Below, piece after piece: positions 1 through 11,065 of a stretch of 64,000 nt of DNA (the stretch's first letter is position 1; each line of letters begins with the position of its first letter). Source of the stretch: Rhizophagus irregularis (Eukaryota; Glomeromycota; Glomeromycetes; Glomerales; Glomeraceae); contig NC_089430.1 in the NCBI RefSeq assembly GCF_026210795.1, positions 3,286,001 to 3,350,000 of the forward strand, read 5' to 3'. The notes under the pieces were generated by a model, which searched no databases, was not told the origin of the DNA, and worked only from the letters and a program-made list of their open reading frames with translations. The position numbers and the translations under genes are program-made.

Positions 1-399
1 TATTAACTGCCACAATCCTCGTAATTTAATATTTGAATTACATTTTTGTAATTTTCCATCAATTACATCCACAATTGCACAATTTAATAAGTCTTTATGA
101 TTGATTTGTTCAATATTCAGCTCAACATTAATACTAGTATTAGCTGTAGTTTCTGATTTATTAGTATCATAATCATTTGCTTCATCTTCAAAATCATTAT
201 TTACTGAACTATCACTATTATTATCTAATGCTCTTTTCATTGCTAAATGAAAAGCATTTTCATTGTTTTGTATAAAATTAAAATCTTCCTCATAATCAGC
301 AATATTATCAAAAAAGTCATCAACTGAATTTTCTGGATTTATATTTAAGTCATCATTATCATACCTGTCTTTAAAGCTAAAAGTATTGGTTGAAAACAT
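1..399 (-). CDS. Acidic hypothetical protein, C-terminus beyond window
   Basis: From the ATG at 399 the minus strand stays open for 133 codons to the window edge, so the gene is cut by the window and its C-terminal part lies to the left. The first ~90 residues are rich in Asp, Glu, Asn and Ser (for example DDFFDNIADYEEDF). They are followed by a more ordinary stretch, LLNCAIVDVIDGKLQKC, then NIKLRGLWQL at the edge. I recognise no family. Acidic leaders of this style also open the transposases further right in this window, so a transposon origin is possible. The 160 bases upstream of the ATG are A/T homopolymer runs with no visible promoter motif. Confidence 0.5.
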   Translation of the reverse strand, partial: MFSTNTFSFKDRYDNDDLNINPENSVDDFFDNIADYEEDFNFIQNNENAFHLAMKRALDNNSDSSVNNDFEDEANDYDTNKSETTANTSINVELNIEQINHKDLLNCAIVDVIDGKLQKCNSNIKLRGLWQLI

Positions 400-559
400 T
401 AAAATAAATTTAACTGTAATAATTAATAAAAAAAAATCAAATATAATTTTTTATATTAATAAACAAAAAAAAATTGTCATATTGGTAAATGTAACTAAAA
501 AATTATATGCAATACTTACTTTATAAATAAAATAAATAAAAAAATTAGTTTTTTTAATT

Positions 560-1170
560 TTTTATACCTTTTTATACTTCTTTTACGCTCCTCCTGCACT
601 TCTTTGCACTTTTTTACGCTTCTCTGCACTTCTTTATGCACCTCTACACTTCTTTGCACTTCTTTTGCATCCTTTTACACTTCTTTTACGTTCCTTTGCC
701 TTCTTTCTACGTCCCTTTGCCTTCTTTTTACGTCCTTTTGCCTTCTTTTTACGTCCCTTTGCCTTCTTTTACGTCCCTTTGCCTTCTTTTTACGTCCCTT
801 TGCCTTCTTTCTACGTCCCTTTGCCTTCTTTTTACGTCCCTTTACACTTCTTTTACTCTTTTTGCACTTTTTTTACGTCCTTTTGCCTTCTTTTACGTCC
901 CTTTACACTTCTTTTACGTCCCTTTACACTTCTTTTACGTCCCTTTGCACTTCTTTTACGTCCCTTTGCACTTCTTTTACGTTCCTTTGTACTTCTTTTA
1001 CGTTCTTTTGCACTTCTTTTACGTTTCTTTGCACTTCTTTTACGTTTCTTTGTACTTCTTTTATGTCCCTTTACACTTCTTTACAATCTTTTTGCACTTC
1101 TTTTTATGTTTCTTTACACTTTTTTATACTCTTTTGCTTTTTTTTCACTTCTTTATACTTGTACGTTCTT
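560..1170. repeat. 21-bp C/T-rich minisatellite, about 28 degenerate copies
   Basis: The unit is close to CTTCTTTTACGTCCCTTTGC, repeated with single-base length changes and point variants over ~600 bases. All three plus-strand frames stay open only because the array is pyrimidine-rich. The resulting Phe/Leu/Ser-rich peptides are artefacts. On the minus strand the unit would read AKGRKRS, but length changes break that frame and no start precedes it. Confidence 0.9.
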
Positions 1171-1838
1171 TTAAAAAAAAAAATTTGTAATTAGTAATTA
1201 AAGTATAAAAAATTTCAAAATAAAATACACAATTACCTTTTAACTTGCTCTATTTATCGTATATAAAAAATTTTAAAAAACTTTTTTTAAGTTAAATAAA
1301 TTTCTAACAGTTAATAAAATTAAAAAAAAATGAGTTATTTTACTACAAAAAATTTTAAAATACTTTATTTAGTTATAATTTGAAGTTTTAAATTACTTAC
1401 TGTATTTAACATGCAAAATATCTCTCACTTTTCTTTATTTTTTACAAAAAAATACACCAACTTCAAGTTGAGATCCACCTCAAAAAACAAAAGTTATTTG
1501 AAAAATTTTTTCGATATACTCTTAAAAGCCGTTAATAAGTATTATTTTATATATTTAGTTTAAGGGGTTATATTATTTAAATGTTGTGTTACATTTGACC
1601 TGTATTTTTTCGATTTTAACCAAATTTAGGCTGGCATTATAAAATTGGTCAGAATTAAGAAGATTTTGGCCAGAATTAAGAATTCGAAGATCATCAATTT
1701 AACCAATTAGAATAATTTTAGCCGATTTTGATCTACATACATATACTATATATTTAATGACTATGTCGCACTATAATTTTTAATATGACTATCATAATAA
1801 AAAAAATTTGCCCCCTAATTTTATTACATGCGCAGTGA
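1171..1838. other. Non-coding A/T-rich spacer with a dispersed repeat end
   Basis: I see no gene here. At 1627-1657 lies GGCTGGCATTATAAAATTGG followed by TCAGAATTAAG. Close relatives occur in the same orientation at about 24355-24385 and 54706-54735, so this is one terminus of a dispersed element family. Confidence 0.5.
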
Positions 1839-3838
1839 TTGATATATATTTCATTAGGCAATATCCCAATATGGCGTCGTAATAAACAGGATGCAAAGCA
1901 ACTTTTGGGATATTTACCAATTTTAGAAGCTGCAAATAAAGATCTGGTTCGTGATACCTTTCATAAATCTTTACGTCATTTACTAGAACCAATTATTTTA
2001 TTAAAAGATGGTATAGACCTTTTTATAAATAATGAAAATACCTGGTTTTATCCTAGAGTTTCAACTATTATTGCAGATTGGCCAGAAGCCGCAAGTTTTT
2101 GTTTAGTTTATAAATCCTCCAATTCAAGCCTTCCATGTCACTCCTGTTTAATTAAAAGGGACAATCTTGCAAATATAAACTTATCGGTTAATGATGTAAT
2201 ACTAAGAACTCGCTGATGAAATGCGTAAATATTTTGAAAATGATACACAAAAATCTGTTTGCATAGAATCTGTACCTAATTTTTTTTGGGATTTGCCGTA
2301 AGTATGCAAAAGTAGAAATAATTATAATAACATATATATATATTAATTATAAATATTTATATTATCAAGGAATATAAATATCTACTTGGCTACTGTTCCT
2401 GACAGAATGCATCATTTAGATTTGGGTTTATTTCGTTATCAAATTATCTTCACGTGCGATATCTTAAAATTGCAACATGTTAATGGTAATAAATTAGTTG
2501 AAGAAGTAGATCGCCGTCTAGCAGCAATTTCACGTTTTCCCGCCATTAAAATTTTTTCCAATGGACTGCAGTCAATTGCAAGATTAACTGCTAATGAATA
2601 TCGAAGTTTGATGAAAGTCATGATATTTGTTATTGATAATTTATATGATGAAAATAATAACGAAGTAGATAATTTTGTAAATAATGATGATCTTGTGAAA
2701 TTGTACGAATATTGGAATGAAATGTATATTTTAAGTAGATATGAAGAATTTAGTGAAAGTGACTTGGAGAAATTTAATGTATGTATTAAAATTTTAGTAA
2801 AATTGAAAATTTAAATTAAATAAATTAAATTAACATTTAAATTTTAGGATGCAATACATAGATGGGCGCGGATGTTTGTCAAGGCTTTTAAATTTGTTTC
2901 TCCTTCCAATTTGAAGTTGCCTAAATTGCATTCATGGGTTTATCACATTATTGACTCAATACGATCTTATGGCGCAATAAATGGCTATACCACAGAAACT
3001 TACGAAAGTCTCTACAAATATTTCGTTAAAATACCCTACCGAATTAGCAATAAAAAAGATGTCGAACCTCAGCTTTTACGAACTGTAAGTATTTGGAAAT
3101 TTATTTATTGTATATATTTATTATATAACTTAAAATGGAAATTAAATTAATAGATAAAACGTCAAGCAATATCTATTAGAATGTCTCAACATTCAGTGAA
3201 TCCGGCAAAAACACCTCGCACTTGTAAATTTTCTGCAAGACTCTTTGATTTCTCTTTACAAGATGCAAATACATTTTTTAATGAAAAAAAGATTCCGTAG
3301 ACAATAAAATGCAGACCGGTTTTGCTAGATTTATAAGTTGTCTGGATTCATATCTAGATTTACTTGATGGGTTCACAATTATTGGTGAAACCCGAATAAA
3401 CATATACGGATCAGTAACACTGGAAAATGGTGCCATAATGCGTGTCACAAACAGGTATCATAATAAAGTATGGTTTAGCGACATAGCTATTTCAATGGAT
3501 TCTGAAGAATCAAATGATTATATATCAGACAAAGGACTTTGTTATGGACAGGTATTTTTCCAATTTATGTAATAATTTATTATAAAGTATTAATAAATAT
3601 TTATTATTTATAGGCCTTATTGTTAGCAGAAGTATTAACAGACCCACCGCTAAATCTCGCATTAATTCAATGGTACGATTTTAAATCTAAAAGGAACCCA
3701 TATTTATATGGATGTCTTTACTTAAAATTGATAGAATTATATAACTTTGTAGCTATAGAGTCTATACATGGTGTCGTTCACATAGTACCCCGATTTGATA
3801 AACAAAATGAATATTTCGTAAATAAATATATTTTTTAG
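1839..3838 (+). mobile_element. Plavaka-type (CACTA/CMC) transposase, C-terminal half, decayed
   Basis: Several exons read as the C-terminal half of the fungal Plavaka transposase: LGNIPIWRRNKQDAKQLLGY, the zinc-binding-like PCHSCLIKRD, PDRMHHLDLGLF, HSWVYHIIDSIRSYGAING, GYTTETYESLYKYFV, and a tail with GFARFISCLDSYLDLLDGF. Introns with GT-AG borders fit at about 2299-2371, 2779-2847, 3085-3153 and 3551-3613. The N-terminal half is missing. The frame shifts near 2210, just before DEMRKYFEND. A second break lies near 3298, where a TAG is met and the reading resumes one frame over. The family moves DNA by cut-and-paste; this copy cannot encode a whole protein. Opposite-strand N-terminal halves lie at 6285-7656 and 19264-19745. 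Confidence 0.88.
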
Positions 3839-4677
3839 TCACTTGATATAGGAGTTTTGATTTATTTTAATAAAATTATATCCTTAAAGAATTTATGGTC
3901 ACGTTTCCCATATCATAAATAAAATGCAGATTTATTTATTTAATTATTAACAACACAGGTGTGACATAAATAAATCGTGACTGAAATTTGTATTCAATTT
4001 GTGTTCAATTTGTGTTGATAATTCTGGTAAAAAATTATTAATTTTGGCCAAATTTCGTTAAATTTGTTAAATTTGTGTTGAGTTTGTGTTGAATTTGTGT
4101 TGCGTAATTTTTTATTTATCACAAGGGATGATATTTAGTAATTGCATGTACGATGTACAAGATTTTTTTTTATGATTTTTTTAAGAAATGTACGCAAAAT
4201 ATTTAATCAGAATATAATTGTTTTATTTTTAAATATGATATATTGATGATTTTTTTTTAAAAAAAAAATTGATTTTTTTAAAATTCAATAGAATGTGCTA
4301 ATAATAAATTGGTTTATTTTTAAATATAATATATTGATATTTATATTTAAATAACCAAAACATGTACATGATTTTTAATTATTTTTAATTGAAATCAAAC
4401 TAAGATTTTTTTTTAAAAAAAAATTAAAATAAATTAAGTGATTTATATTTATATTTAGAATCATGATATTTATATTTAGATAATCCATATCCGCATGAGA
4501 TTTAATTAATATGTTTAATGATGAAAAGTCTAATAAATTAAATTTTAATTGAAACGAGAAATAAAATCAAACCAAAGAGGTATTGTTTAAATTTTATTTA
4601 AAGTGACATTTTACGACTTTCTTTCAAATTTTTACTCATCCCAAAATCAAATTATAAAAATCAAATCTAATCTGATA
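3839..4677. other. Non-coding spacer with a short inverted-repeat cluster
   Basis: No gene is visible. At about 3956-4135, GTGTGACATAAATAAAT on the left faces TTTATTTATCACAAG on the right. Between them the phrase AATTTGTGTTGA is repeated several times. Clustered subterminal repeats are typical of CACTA-class ends, so this may be the right end of the Plavaka copy or a small MITE. No target duplication was found. Confidence 0.35.
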
Positions 4678-5302
4678 ATGCCTCGCCACACACGTCGTCG
4701 TTCCCACTATAACGTCCATTGGAACTGGGCTATGATAGACGAACTTGTTGACATACGCCGAGACAGAAACCGCGCCTACCACAATATTAATGGTAGAAGC
4801 CGCCAAGATTTTTGGGACTCTGTTGCCAATAGGTTCATATGACTAATATCTATAATTTCTTTAAAAAAGAATTTAAATTCAAATTAACCAATCCATTTAA
4901 TTGAATCAGAATAAATAGAATATTTCGAACGAGGGTTTCCGGGCAACAGTGCAGCCAAAAGTGGAGGAACCTCGTCAGGGATTACCATGTAAGTAAATAA
5001 ATAAAATTACATTCATATAAATTAAATGTATTTACCGAATATTCAAACTGATTTTGATATTTAGAACTATGTCCTTTATCGTAATGGTACCCCTGGGCGG
5101 CAGCTGTGAATGCGTACCGGCGCAAGATATTATCGCGAATTTAGAACGAGATTTTGGGAGAGGCCGGGTAATTATACTATAATAAAATTTATAATTAATA
5201 TTTACGTTCATGTTTTAAATTTGATAAATTTGATCAATTTTAGTCACGCATGATGATCGTAGGGCAAGGAGAAACTTACCTACGTATCGTAGAAGAAGAT
5301 AA
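4678..5302 (+). pseudogene. Small Myb/SANT (trihelix-like) DNA-binding protein with in-frame TGA
   Basis: Four exons (4678-4832, 4910-4988, 5065-5167, 5244-5302) join with correct phase into 132 codons including the stop. The start is the ATG of MPRHTRRRSHYNVHWNWAM. The domain reads WNWAMIDELVDIRRDRNRAY, then FWDSVANRINRIFRTRVSG, then QQCSQKWRNLVRDYH. This is the tryptophan-spaced helix pattern of SANT/trihelix domains. The third exon continues RTGARYYREFRTRFWERP and the tail is basic, RRARRNLPTYRRRR. An in-frame TGA at 5107-5109 interrupts exon 3, although reading is sensible on both sides. The gene is therefore recently broken, the TGA is read through, or splicing differs. Similar domains occur in transposon accessory proteins, so host status is not certain. 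Confidence 0.72.
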
Positions 5303-5339
5303 TTATTTTTATTTTTTTATTATTTATTAAGTGAGTAGC

Positions 5340-5470
5340 TAGACATTTGATCCGTACCAAATATCGGCTGGAGACTCACGTTTTTTTGGGCTGTGACTGA
5401 TACTGACGTCCACGCCGTACAGCCTGGGTACTATTTTATAAAATAGTAGCGAACAAGTATCAAATGTGTA
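5340..5470. repeat. Short inverted-repeat element with internal palindrome
   Basis: ACATTTGATCCGTAC at the left faces GTATCAAATGT at the right. Inside is the perfect palindrome TACTATTTTATAAAATAGTA. It looks like a degraded MITE; no target duplication could be assigned. Confidence 0.35.
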
Positions 5471-5670
5471 TTTTTTTTATTAAGTTATAATAAAAATTAG
5501 AATTTACTTTAATTTTTAACATAAAAATTGTAAATAATAAAAAATTCGTAAATAAAAATAAATTTGCTTTCCCAAACTTAAAAAAAAGGTGTTTATATAA
5601 AAGAAAAGGTGTTTATATTATTTTTGATTATTCAATAGTATCACATGCCCCTTGTATACGTTCTACTGCA

Positions 5671-6275
5671 TATGCAGTTTACAATCTCGTAAATTTTTGA
5701 AATATTTCAACCGTAATATTACGCAGGTTTACAGTTTCGTAAATTTTCGAAATATTTTAACCGTAATATTACGCAGGTTTACAGTTTCGTAAATTTTCGA
5801 AATATTTCAACCGTAATATTACGCAGGTTTACAGTTTCGTAAATTTTCGAAATATTTTAACCGTAATATTATGCAGGTTTACAGTTTCATAAATTTTCAA
5901 AATATTTCAACCGTAATATTACGCAGGTTTACAGTTTCGTAAATTTTCGAAATATTTTAACCGTAATATTACGCAGGTTTACAGTTTCATAAATTTTCAA
6001 AATATTTCAACCGTAATATTACGCAGGTTTACAGTTTCGTAAATTTTCGAAATATTTCAACCGTAATATTACGCAGGTTTACAGTTTCATAAATTTGCAG
6101 AATATTTTGACCGTAATATTGCGTAAATCTTACGATATTGAAAACTTACATAATATTTTAACCGTAATATCACATAAATCTTACGAAATTGTAAACTTAC
6201 GTAATATTTTGAAATTTTTCAAAATATTATGCCATAAACTTTCGTAAACTTACAAAATCGTAAACTTACGCAATT
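5671..6275. repeat. 50-bp satellite array, nine good copies plus degenerate tail
   Basis: The landmark ACGCAGGTTTACAG recurs exactly every 50 bases at 5771, 5821, 5871, 5921, 5971, 6021 and 6071, with an older copy before and diverged ones after about 6120. Each unit contains the 12-bp palindrome CGTAATATTACG and the segment TTTCGTAAATTTTCGAAA. No coding frame runs through it. The array abuts the truncated end of the Plavaka copy at 6285-7656. Confidence 0.92.
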
Positions 6276-6284
6276 TTTCGCGCT

Positions 6285-7656
6285 ATAAAATTTCCTGATG
6301 TTAATAAGATGACCCAACAATCATCAGTTCGTTGTTCAAAGATCTGATATCCATCACATGTCCCAGATAGTGCAATATCCCGTTCATCTTTAAAAAAACC
6401 CCTTTGTAATAAATCCTTATATAACCTATTGAAAGAAACATATTTTAATGGCCTTTTTTTTTAAAAAAAAATTTACTTTAGTAATTAAATTATACTCACA
6501 ATCCATCAAAGATATCAGCATATATTTCCTCCTCTCCTTTGTTTTGGGAATAATTACGTCTATATTGTAATTCTTCGGCTCTTTCTTTATTCTTGTATTG
6601 AATTATTAGGCGTTCTTTTACCAAAAAAAAAAATGTTGTATTTACAGGTTTGCCATTATCATTAAATCTGTTTTCACCACAAATAGGGCAACTGGCTAAA
6701 TTTTCATATGATGATGTAAATGCAATACAACTGTTTTTGCAAGTATCGTATCTATGAGGTTCAAAAGGAACTATGCTATTGATTTTTTTTTCAACTTATA
6801 GATTGTTAAATTAGAATTAACATTATCAAGTATTTTGTTGAATGCGATGTCAGATATTGAATGGAGTACTTTTGTATGTAAAAGACGTAAACCTTGAATC
6901 AATTCATCTAAAATAAATAAATATTATTATTCTATCAAAATTAAAATCAATAAACATAGTATTAACTGTACCATCATTTATGTTTGTCATTTCAGATTCC
7001 TCAAATTCTTTATTATCATCTGTTAATTCATCATTCTCTTCAGAAATATATGCACTTGTTTGTGAACAATCACTTTCAGTTTCTATGTCTCCTTTATCAT
7101 CTTCTTCATCACAATCTTTATTATCAAGACTTTGCCTATCACTATTCTTATCGTAATCTTCGTTATTAGGAATTGGATTACCATTATTATAATCTTCGTT
7201 GTCAAGAAATGGCTCATCGCTATCGTCATCATCATAATCTTCTGATCTGCAATTAACATGATTTTGATGATTATTAAAGTATTATTATAACAATAATGTT
7301 TAATAAAAGTAAAATTTACTTTTTTTTATAAAACAATTAATTAATTACCTTTTTGGTATGTCTTTTAAAATTACAGGAACATGATCGTTATTTGAAACAT
7401 TGCTTTCTGAACTTGTATCTGATTTATCCGATTCATCGTCTTCGAACTTTCTTTTTTCAGCTGCGTTACAACTTGAAATTGATTCACTATCGCTTTTTGT
7501 TTCTGATCCACTTTCTGCTTCAGATTCATTAATTTTTTCAATATTTGCTTTTTCTCTTTTTTGATGTTTTTTAAAAGTTTTTCTAGTAGACAACCACTTT
7601 CCGTTACCATCTTTAGAATTTATTTTACAAATACGACAAGAACAAAGAAATGGCAT
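6285..7656 (-). mobile_element. Plavaka-type transposase, N-terminal half, truncated at the satellite
   Basis: Minus-strand exons at 7656-7349, 7246-6972, 6907-6500 and 6425-~6285 join in phase. The start reads MPFLCSCRICKINSKDGNGK, the Cys-rich opening of Plavaka transposases. An acidic Ser/Asp/Glu segment follows, then GLRLLHTKVLHSISDIAF, VPFEPHRYDTCKNSC, a CPICGENRF zinc knuckle and LYKDLLQRGFFKDERDIAL. A one-base shift lies in an A-run after YKLKKK near 6790. The reading ends at DDCWVILLTSGNF, where the 50-bp satellite begins; the catalytic half is absent. Exon 1 to 3 borders match the remnant at 19264-19745, so the intron positions are old. Confidence 0.88.
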
Positions 7657-7831
7657 TTTGAAACGTGATAGAATTTATGTAACGATCTATTTTTATAAAC
7701 AATCACATAGTTTGTATTATTACATGATTGTATTAAATTTACGCATTAAAGTTAGAGGTTGTGTTACAAGATTGTGTATCATTATTAGAGATGATATAAT
7801 AATGACAATATTCGTAATAATTATACTGATT

Positions 7832-8000
7832 GTATTATGAGCAATGGTTCACACAAAGCCATACTAATTGTTCAAAGCCTATTATGAGCAACGGTTCATA
7901 TAAAAGCCATAATAATTGTTCAAAGCCTATTATGAGCAACGGTTCATACAAAACCATACTAATTGTATTAAGAGATTGTGTTATGAGCAACGCTCGTACT
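7832..8000. repeat. 48-bp tandem repeat, about 3.5 copies
   Basis: The phrase TTATGAGCAACGGTTCATAC followed by AAAGCCATACTAATTGTTCA recurs at 7834, 7881, 7929 and 7980. It lies just upstream of the minus-strand Plavaka start. No coding frame. Confidence 0.75.
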
Positions 8001-8567
8001 GATGACTGATAAATTGAATCATTATATTTTATGTATTATTATCAATAAAGTTAATTTAACCGTGTTAATACTGATAAGAATGTAGTCCTAATACTTGTAA
8101 TAATCTTTCATTAATAATTTCATAATATAATTTTCATGATATTTTTTTTCTTTATGTCACCAACACTACAGTGAAATGCAAAAGTTATATTTAAAGGTAA
8201 CTCCCTCTCACCAATTGTTCGCAAGGCTCTCAATCAGTCAGAACCTAAAATAAAGTTATATCGGTTATTAGACATGTTTGATACTGGTCTCCTTAGTGTC
8301 CTCGAGCTGGGCTTTGATGCATAAACGAGTCGTAATATATTATTCACGGGGGTAATGAGTCAGTTTTTGGAGAGGCACTTTGTCAAACCATCAGGACAGA
8401 AAATCAGAAAATGGAGTCGAACAACTATAAATGGTATTTCGCGATCAATAAAAAATAAAAATAAACAACGCGTCAGTCGCGTCATGTTTAAGTATAAAGT
8501 ATAAATACATGCTATCTTTAGTGATTCTTCATTTCTTTACGCATTTTTTTAAAAAAATTTAAAAAAA
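8001..8567. other. Spacer upstream of the 8.57-kb gene
   Basis: No reading frame or RNA gene recognised. A comparatively G/C-rich stretch at 8250-8430 has no identity that I can give. The 30 bases before the next ATG are A-rich. Confidence 0.4.
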
Positions 8568-9520
8568 ATGGAACAAACACCCGAAACTGAGGTATAAGAG
8601 TAAAAATATAAAAATATTTTTAATAATCTATAATCAAAAATTCTTACTTTATTACTATATTATAGCTCAGGCCCATATATAAGCCTACGTCTAAATATAA
8701 TTTACAAAATGCGTTAGGATTAAAAAATGAAAAGCAACGCTGGCTTGCTTATTTAGTAACTATTTATTAATTTTTAATAAAAGATAAAAATTGTTTTTTA
8801 ATAGTAAATTTTTGTAATAGGAGATAATGCGAGAATGTCTCTACGAAAAGAATGTAGATTTTACCGCCGATTATAGGAGTCAAAAGCATACAATAACTGC
8901 ACAAATAGTTCGTTTTGTAAATATTAAATTTTAATTTTCGTTATTTCTTTTTTTTTGAAGTATACTAAAAATTATTATATTATAGTTTAAAAAAAAGGCT
9001 CCTGACTTCCCTATAACCGCAGCCGATTGCCGATTGAGCTGTAAAGGAGATACTTGTTAGTACTATACAAAATAAACGTAAGTTAATAATAACTTTATTT
9101 ATATCTAGTTGGTTTATAGTAGAAATTAATTATTTCATTTTATTTATAATAGGCTATTATCTGAAAAAAAAAAATGAATTAGAAAATAATTTAAGAGTTC
9201 CACCACAAAATTCTCCAACATTACAGGACCATCCTCCACCATCTCCTCAAGCACAACAAGATCCTCCTTCTCCAGTTGAGCCTTCTGATGAACAAGTTCA
9301 GATCTGGCCTCCAGTTGAGCCTTCTGATGAACAAGTTCAGATCCGGCCTCCAGAACTACGTACTGATGAACAAATTCAGGTCCGGCCTCCAGAACCACGT
9401 ACTAATGAAAAAGTTCAAAGTAATCCTCCAAAAAGGGTCCGGAAACAACGTGTAAATGACAAAGAAAATCAAATTAATGTCCCCAAAAAAAGAGGAAGAA
9501 AAGCAAAATCAAGTAAATAA
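8568..9520 (+). CDS. Hypothetical protein with Pro/Glu repeats and AT-hook-like tail
   Basis: Five exons (8568-8591, 8666-8755, 8821-8916, 8986-9055, 9153-9520) join in phase to 216 codons. After MEQTPETE comes a compact predicted-helical part, YNLQNALGLKNEKQRWLAYL and EIMRECLYEKNVDFTADYRS. The last exon has about four copies of a 14-residue repeat like PVEPSDEQVQIRPP and a basic end, KKRGRKAKSSK, whose RGRK resembles an AT-hook. A nuclear DNA-binding role is only a guess. One caution concerns exon 4. A canonical GTAAGT donor sits at 9076, and one frame over the stretch reads RRYLLVLYKIN right up to it, though with a TAA before. The older gene may therefore have used that frame and donor, with the present reading a compromise or decay. 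Confidence 0.6.
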
Positions 9521-9908
9521 ATAAACTTGATCTCGGAGATGACAATTTCTTCGTTCTTGTATAAAACGAATCATACATAGTTTTGACTTAATTAGTTCAA
9601 TAAATCTTGTTATGATAAACTATTGGTTAATTCATCTTCTCATACACTATATCAGTATTCAGCATTTCATTCGAATTAAATTAAAAATTTGAAGACGTTT
9701 AGATTACCTCCGCATAAATAATTTGAATTGTGTAACGCGTAATTTGTCCACGCCTCATTACGCAATATTTAATTGTTCTAATCATTAATAAATAATCTAC
9801 ACACTATAAATTACTTTGATAAGAAATTTTACACATTTAATCTTTTTTGTTCTAAAAAATCGCTTAAATCTTATAAATACCTTTCCCTTCAATTATGATA
9901 ACTTACAA
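9521..9908. other. Spacer between two small plus-strand genes
   Basis: Nothing coding recognised. The stretch holds the 3' region of the preceding gene and the presumed promoter of the next one. Confidence 0.4.
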
Positions 9909-10417
9909 ATGAAGATGGTTCACAAAAGAAGTCAAAATAAATTACAAGAACGAAAAAATAAATCCTTTTCGAATAATAAAAGAAAAAGAGATAAGGTGAG
10001 TGAACACTTGAGAACCGTCTAGAGTGGTTACTAGGTTCGCCCGTAGTTTTTCAGATCTTTTAGATAGCTTTTTTTATTTTTTTTCTTCTATTTTTTATTT
10101 TTTTATTTTTTTATTTTTTTTTTGGAGGGTTTAATAAAAGATGGAGTATATAATTGTATTTGGTTGTTATCTGGTTTCTAATTAAAAAATTGGTTTAGGT
10201 CAACTCTTTAAACGAAACAATTGAAAATAAAGATAAAGGTAATTATAAATTATTATTGTATAAATAATATATATCAATTACTAACATTTATTTAGAAATT
10301 ACACAATTAAAACGGCAAAAAACATTTGCCGTTGAATTATATCAACAAAAGTTAAACCAAATAATAGAAATAGAAAATAAATTAGAAAATAATTGCAAAT
10401 GTATAGAAAATGAATAA
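9909..10417 (+). CDS. Small basic coiled-coil protein, 82 aa
   Basis: Three exons (9909-9995, 10199-10238, 10296-10417) join in phase to 83 codons; the introns have GT-AG borders. The N-terminus is very basic (MKMVHKRSQNKLQERKNKSF, NNKRKRDK). The C-terminal ~45 residues (ITQLKRQKTFAVELYQQKLN and after) are Lys/Glu/Gln/Leu-rich and likely a coiled coil. The first intron (204 nt) holds a long T-run. The MV-x-x-RSQ start is shared with the next gene at 11066, suggesting a related basic-plus-zipper layout. A bZIP-like role is possible but unproved. Confidence 0.6.
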
Positions 10418-11065
10418 TTTTGTTAATAAATTATATGTTATTATAATTCAGTTCTCCCAACTATTCTGTTCCCCAAAGAACTACGTGAAAAATTTTTTTT
10501 TTGATGGGAGAAAAAAATGATATGTTCCCATATGAAATAAAAATGATATATCTTCCCATACGAAACAAGTTTTGTGAGAAAAAAAATCATTTTTTCACGA
10601 GAAAAGGAGTTTGCCAAACAATCCTGTTACATTGAAGATCTGCTACTTTTACGTAATTACTAATAGCTCATTTATTTAATATTTGTATAATTTATAAAAT
10701 AAAATACGAATACTGACAAAAAGTAAATTTTACTTTCAGTTAACAACCAGATCGGCATACTGTACTATTCTGATTGAAGTTTCTAGCACGTTGTTTGTAA
10801 TTAATTTTGTACTTTTCTTTGTCCCCATTTTTCCCATTTCACAAAAAATTCATCAGATCTTATCGTTCTCGTGTATTTGCTAAAATCCTTCTTTTTGAAA
10901 CATGTATTTTCTCACGCATTTTTTCCTATATATACAATCCAATTACGTAAAAATTATTTTAAGTTTTCGTAACGTCTAAACCTGTAGTACTCTCTTTAGG
11001 TAAGTCAGCCTGCTGAGATAGTTTTAATGATAGGAATAACTTTTAATTTATATAATAGATTCACG
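10418..11065. other. Spacer with degraded repeat ends
   Basis: No gene seen. A fragment near 10610, CAATCCTGTTACATTG followed shortly by TCTGCTAC, has a relative near 12276. Both neighbourhoods carry A-runs and GAGAAAA phrases, so they are probably old MITE copies. Confidence 0.35.

Noticed and set aside
604-1194. Three long plus-strand frames rich in Phe/Leu/Ser
   Set aside because: They are translations of the 21-bp pyrimidine minisatellite; every frame is open for compositional reasons.
1627-1740. Long terminal repeat
   Set aside because: Only one end is repeated elsewhere, and no flanking duplication or internal retroelement gene is present.
4603-4677. Upstream extension of the SANT gene
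   Set aside because: That frame opens with GTG; the first ATG is at 4678.
5671-6275. CRISPR-like array
   Set aside because: The 50-bp units are contiguous with no unique spacers, and the genome is eukaryotic.
8250-8430. Possible structured RNA gene
   Set aside because: The stretch is less A/T-rich than its surroundings, but I could find no tRNA arms, snRNA motif or strong pairing by eye.
9144-9398. Minus-strand frame opposite the repeats of the 8.57-kb gene
   Set aside because: It is the shadow of the Pro/Glu repeats; the plus strand has five phased exons.
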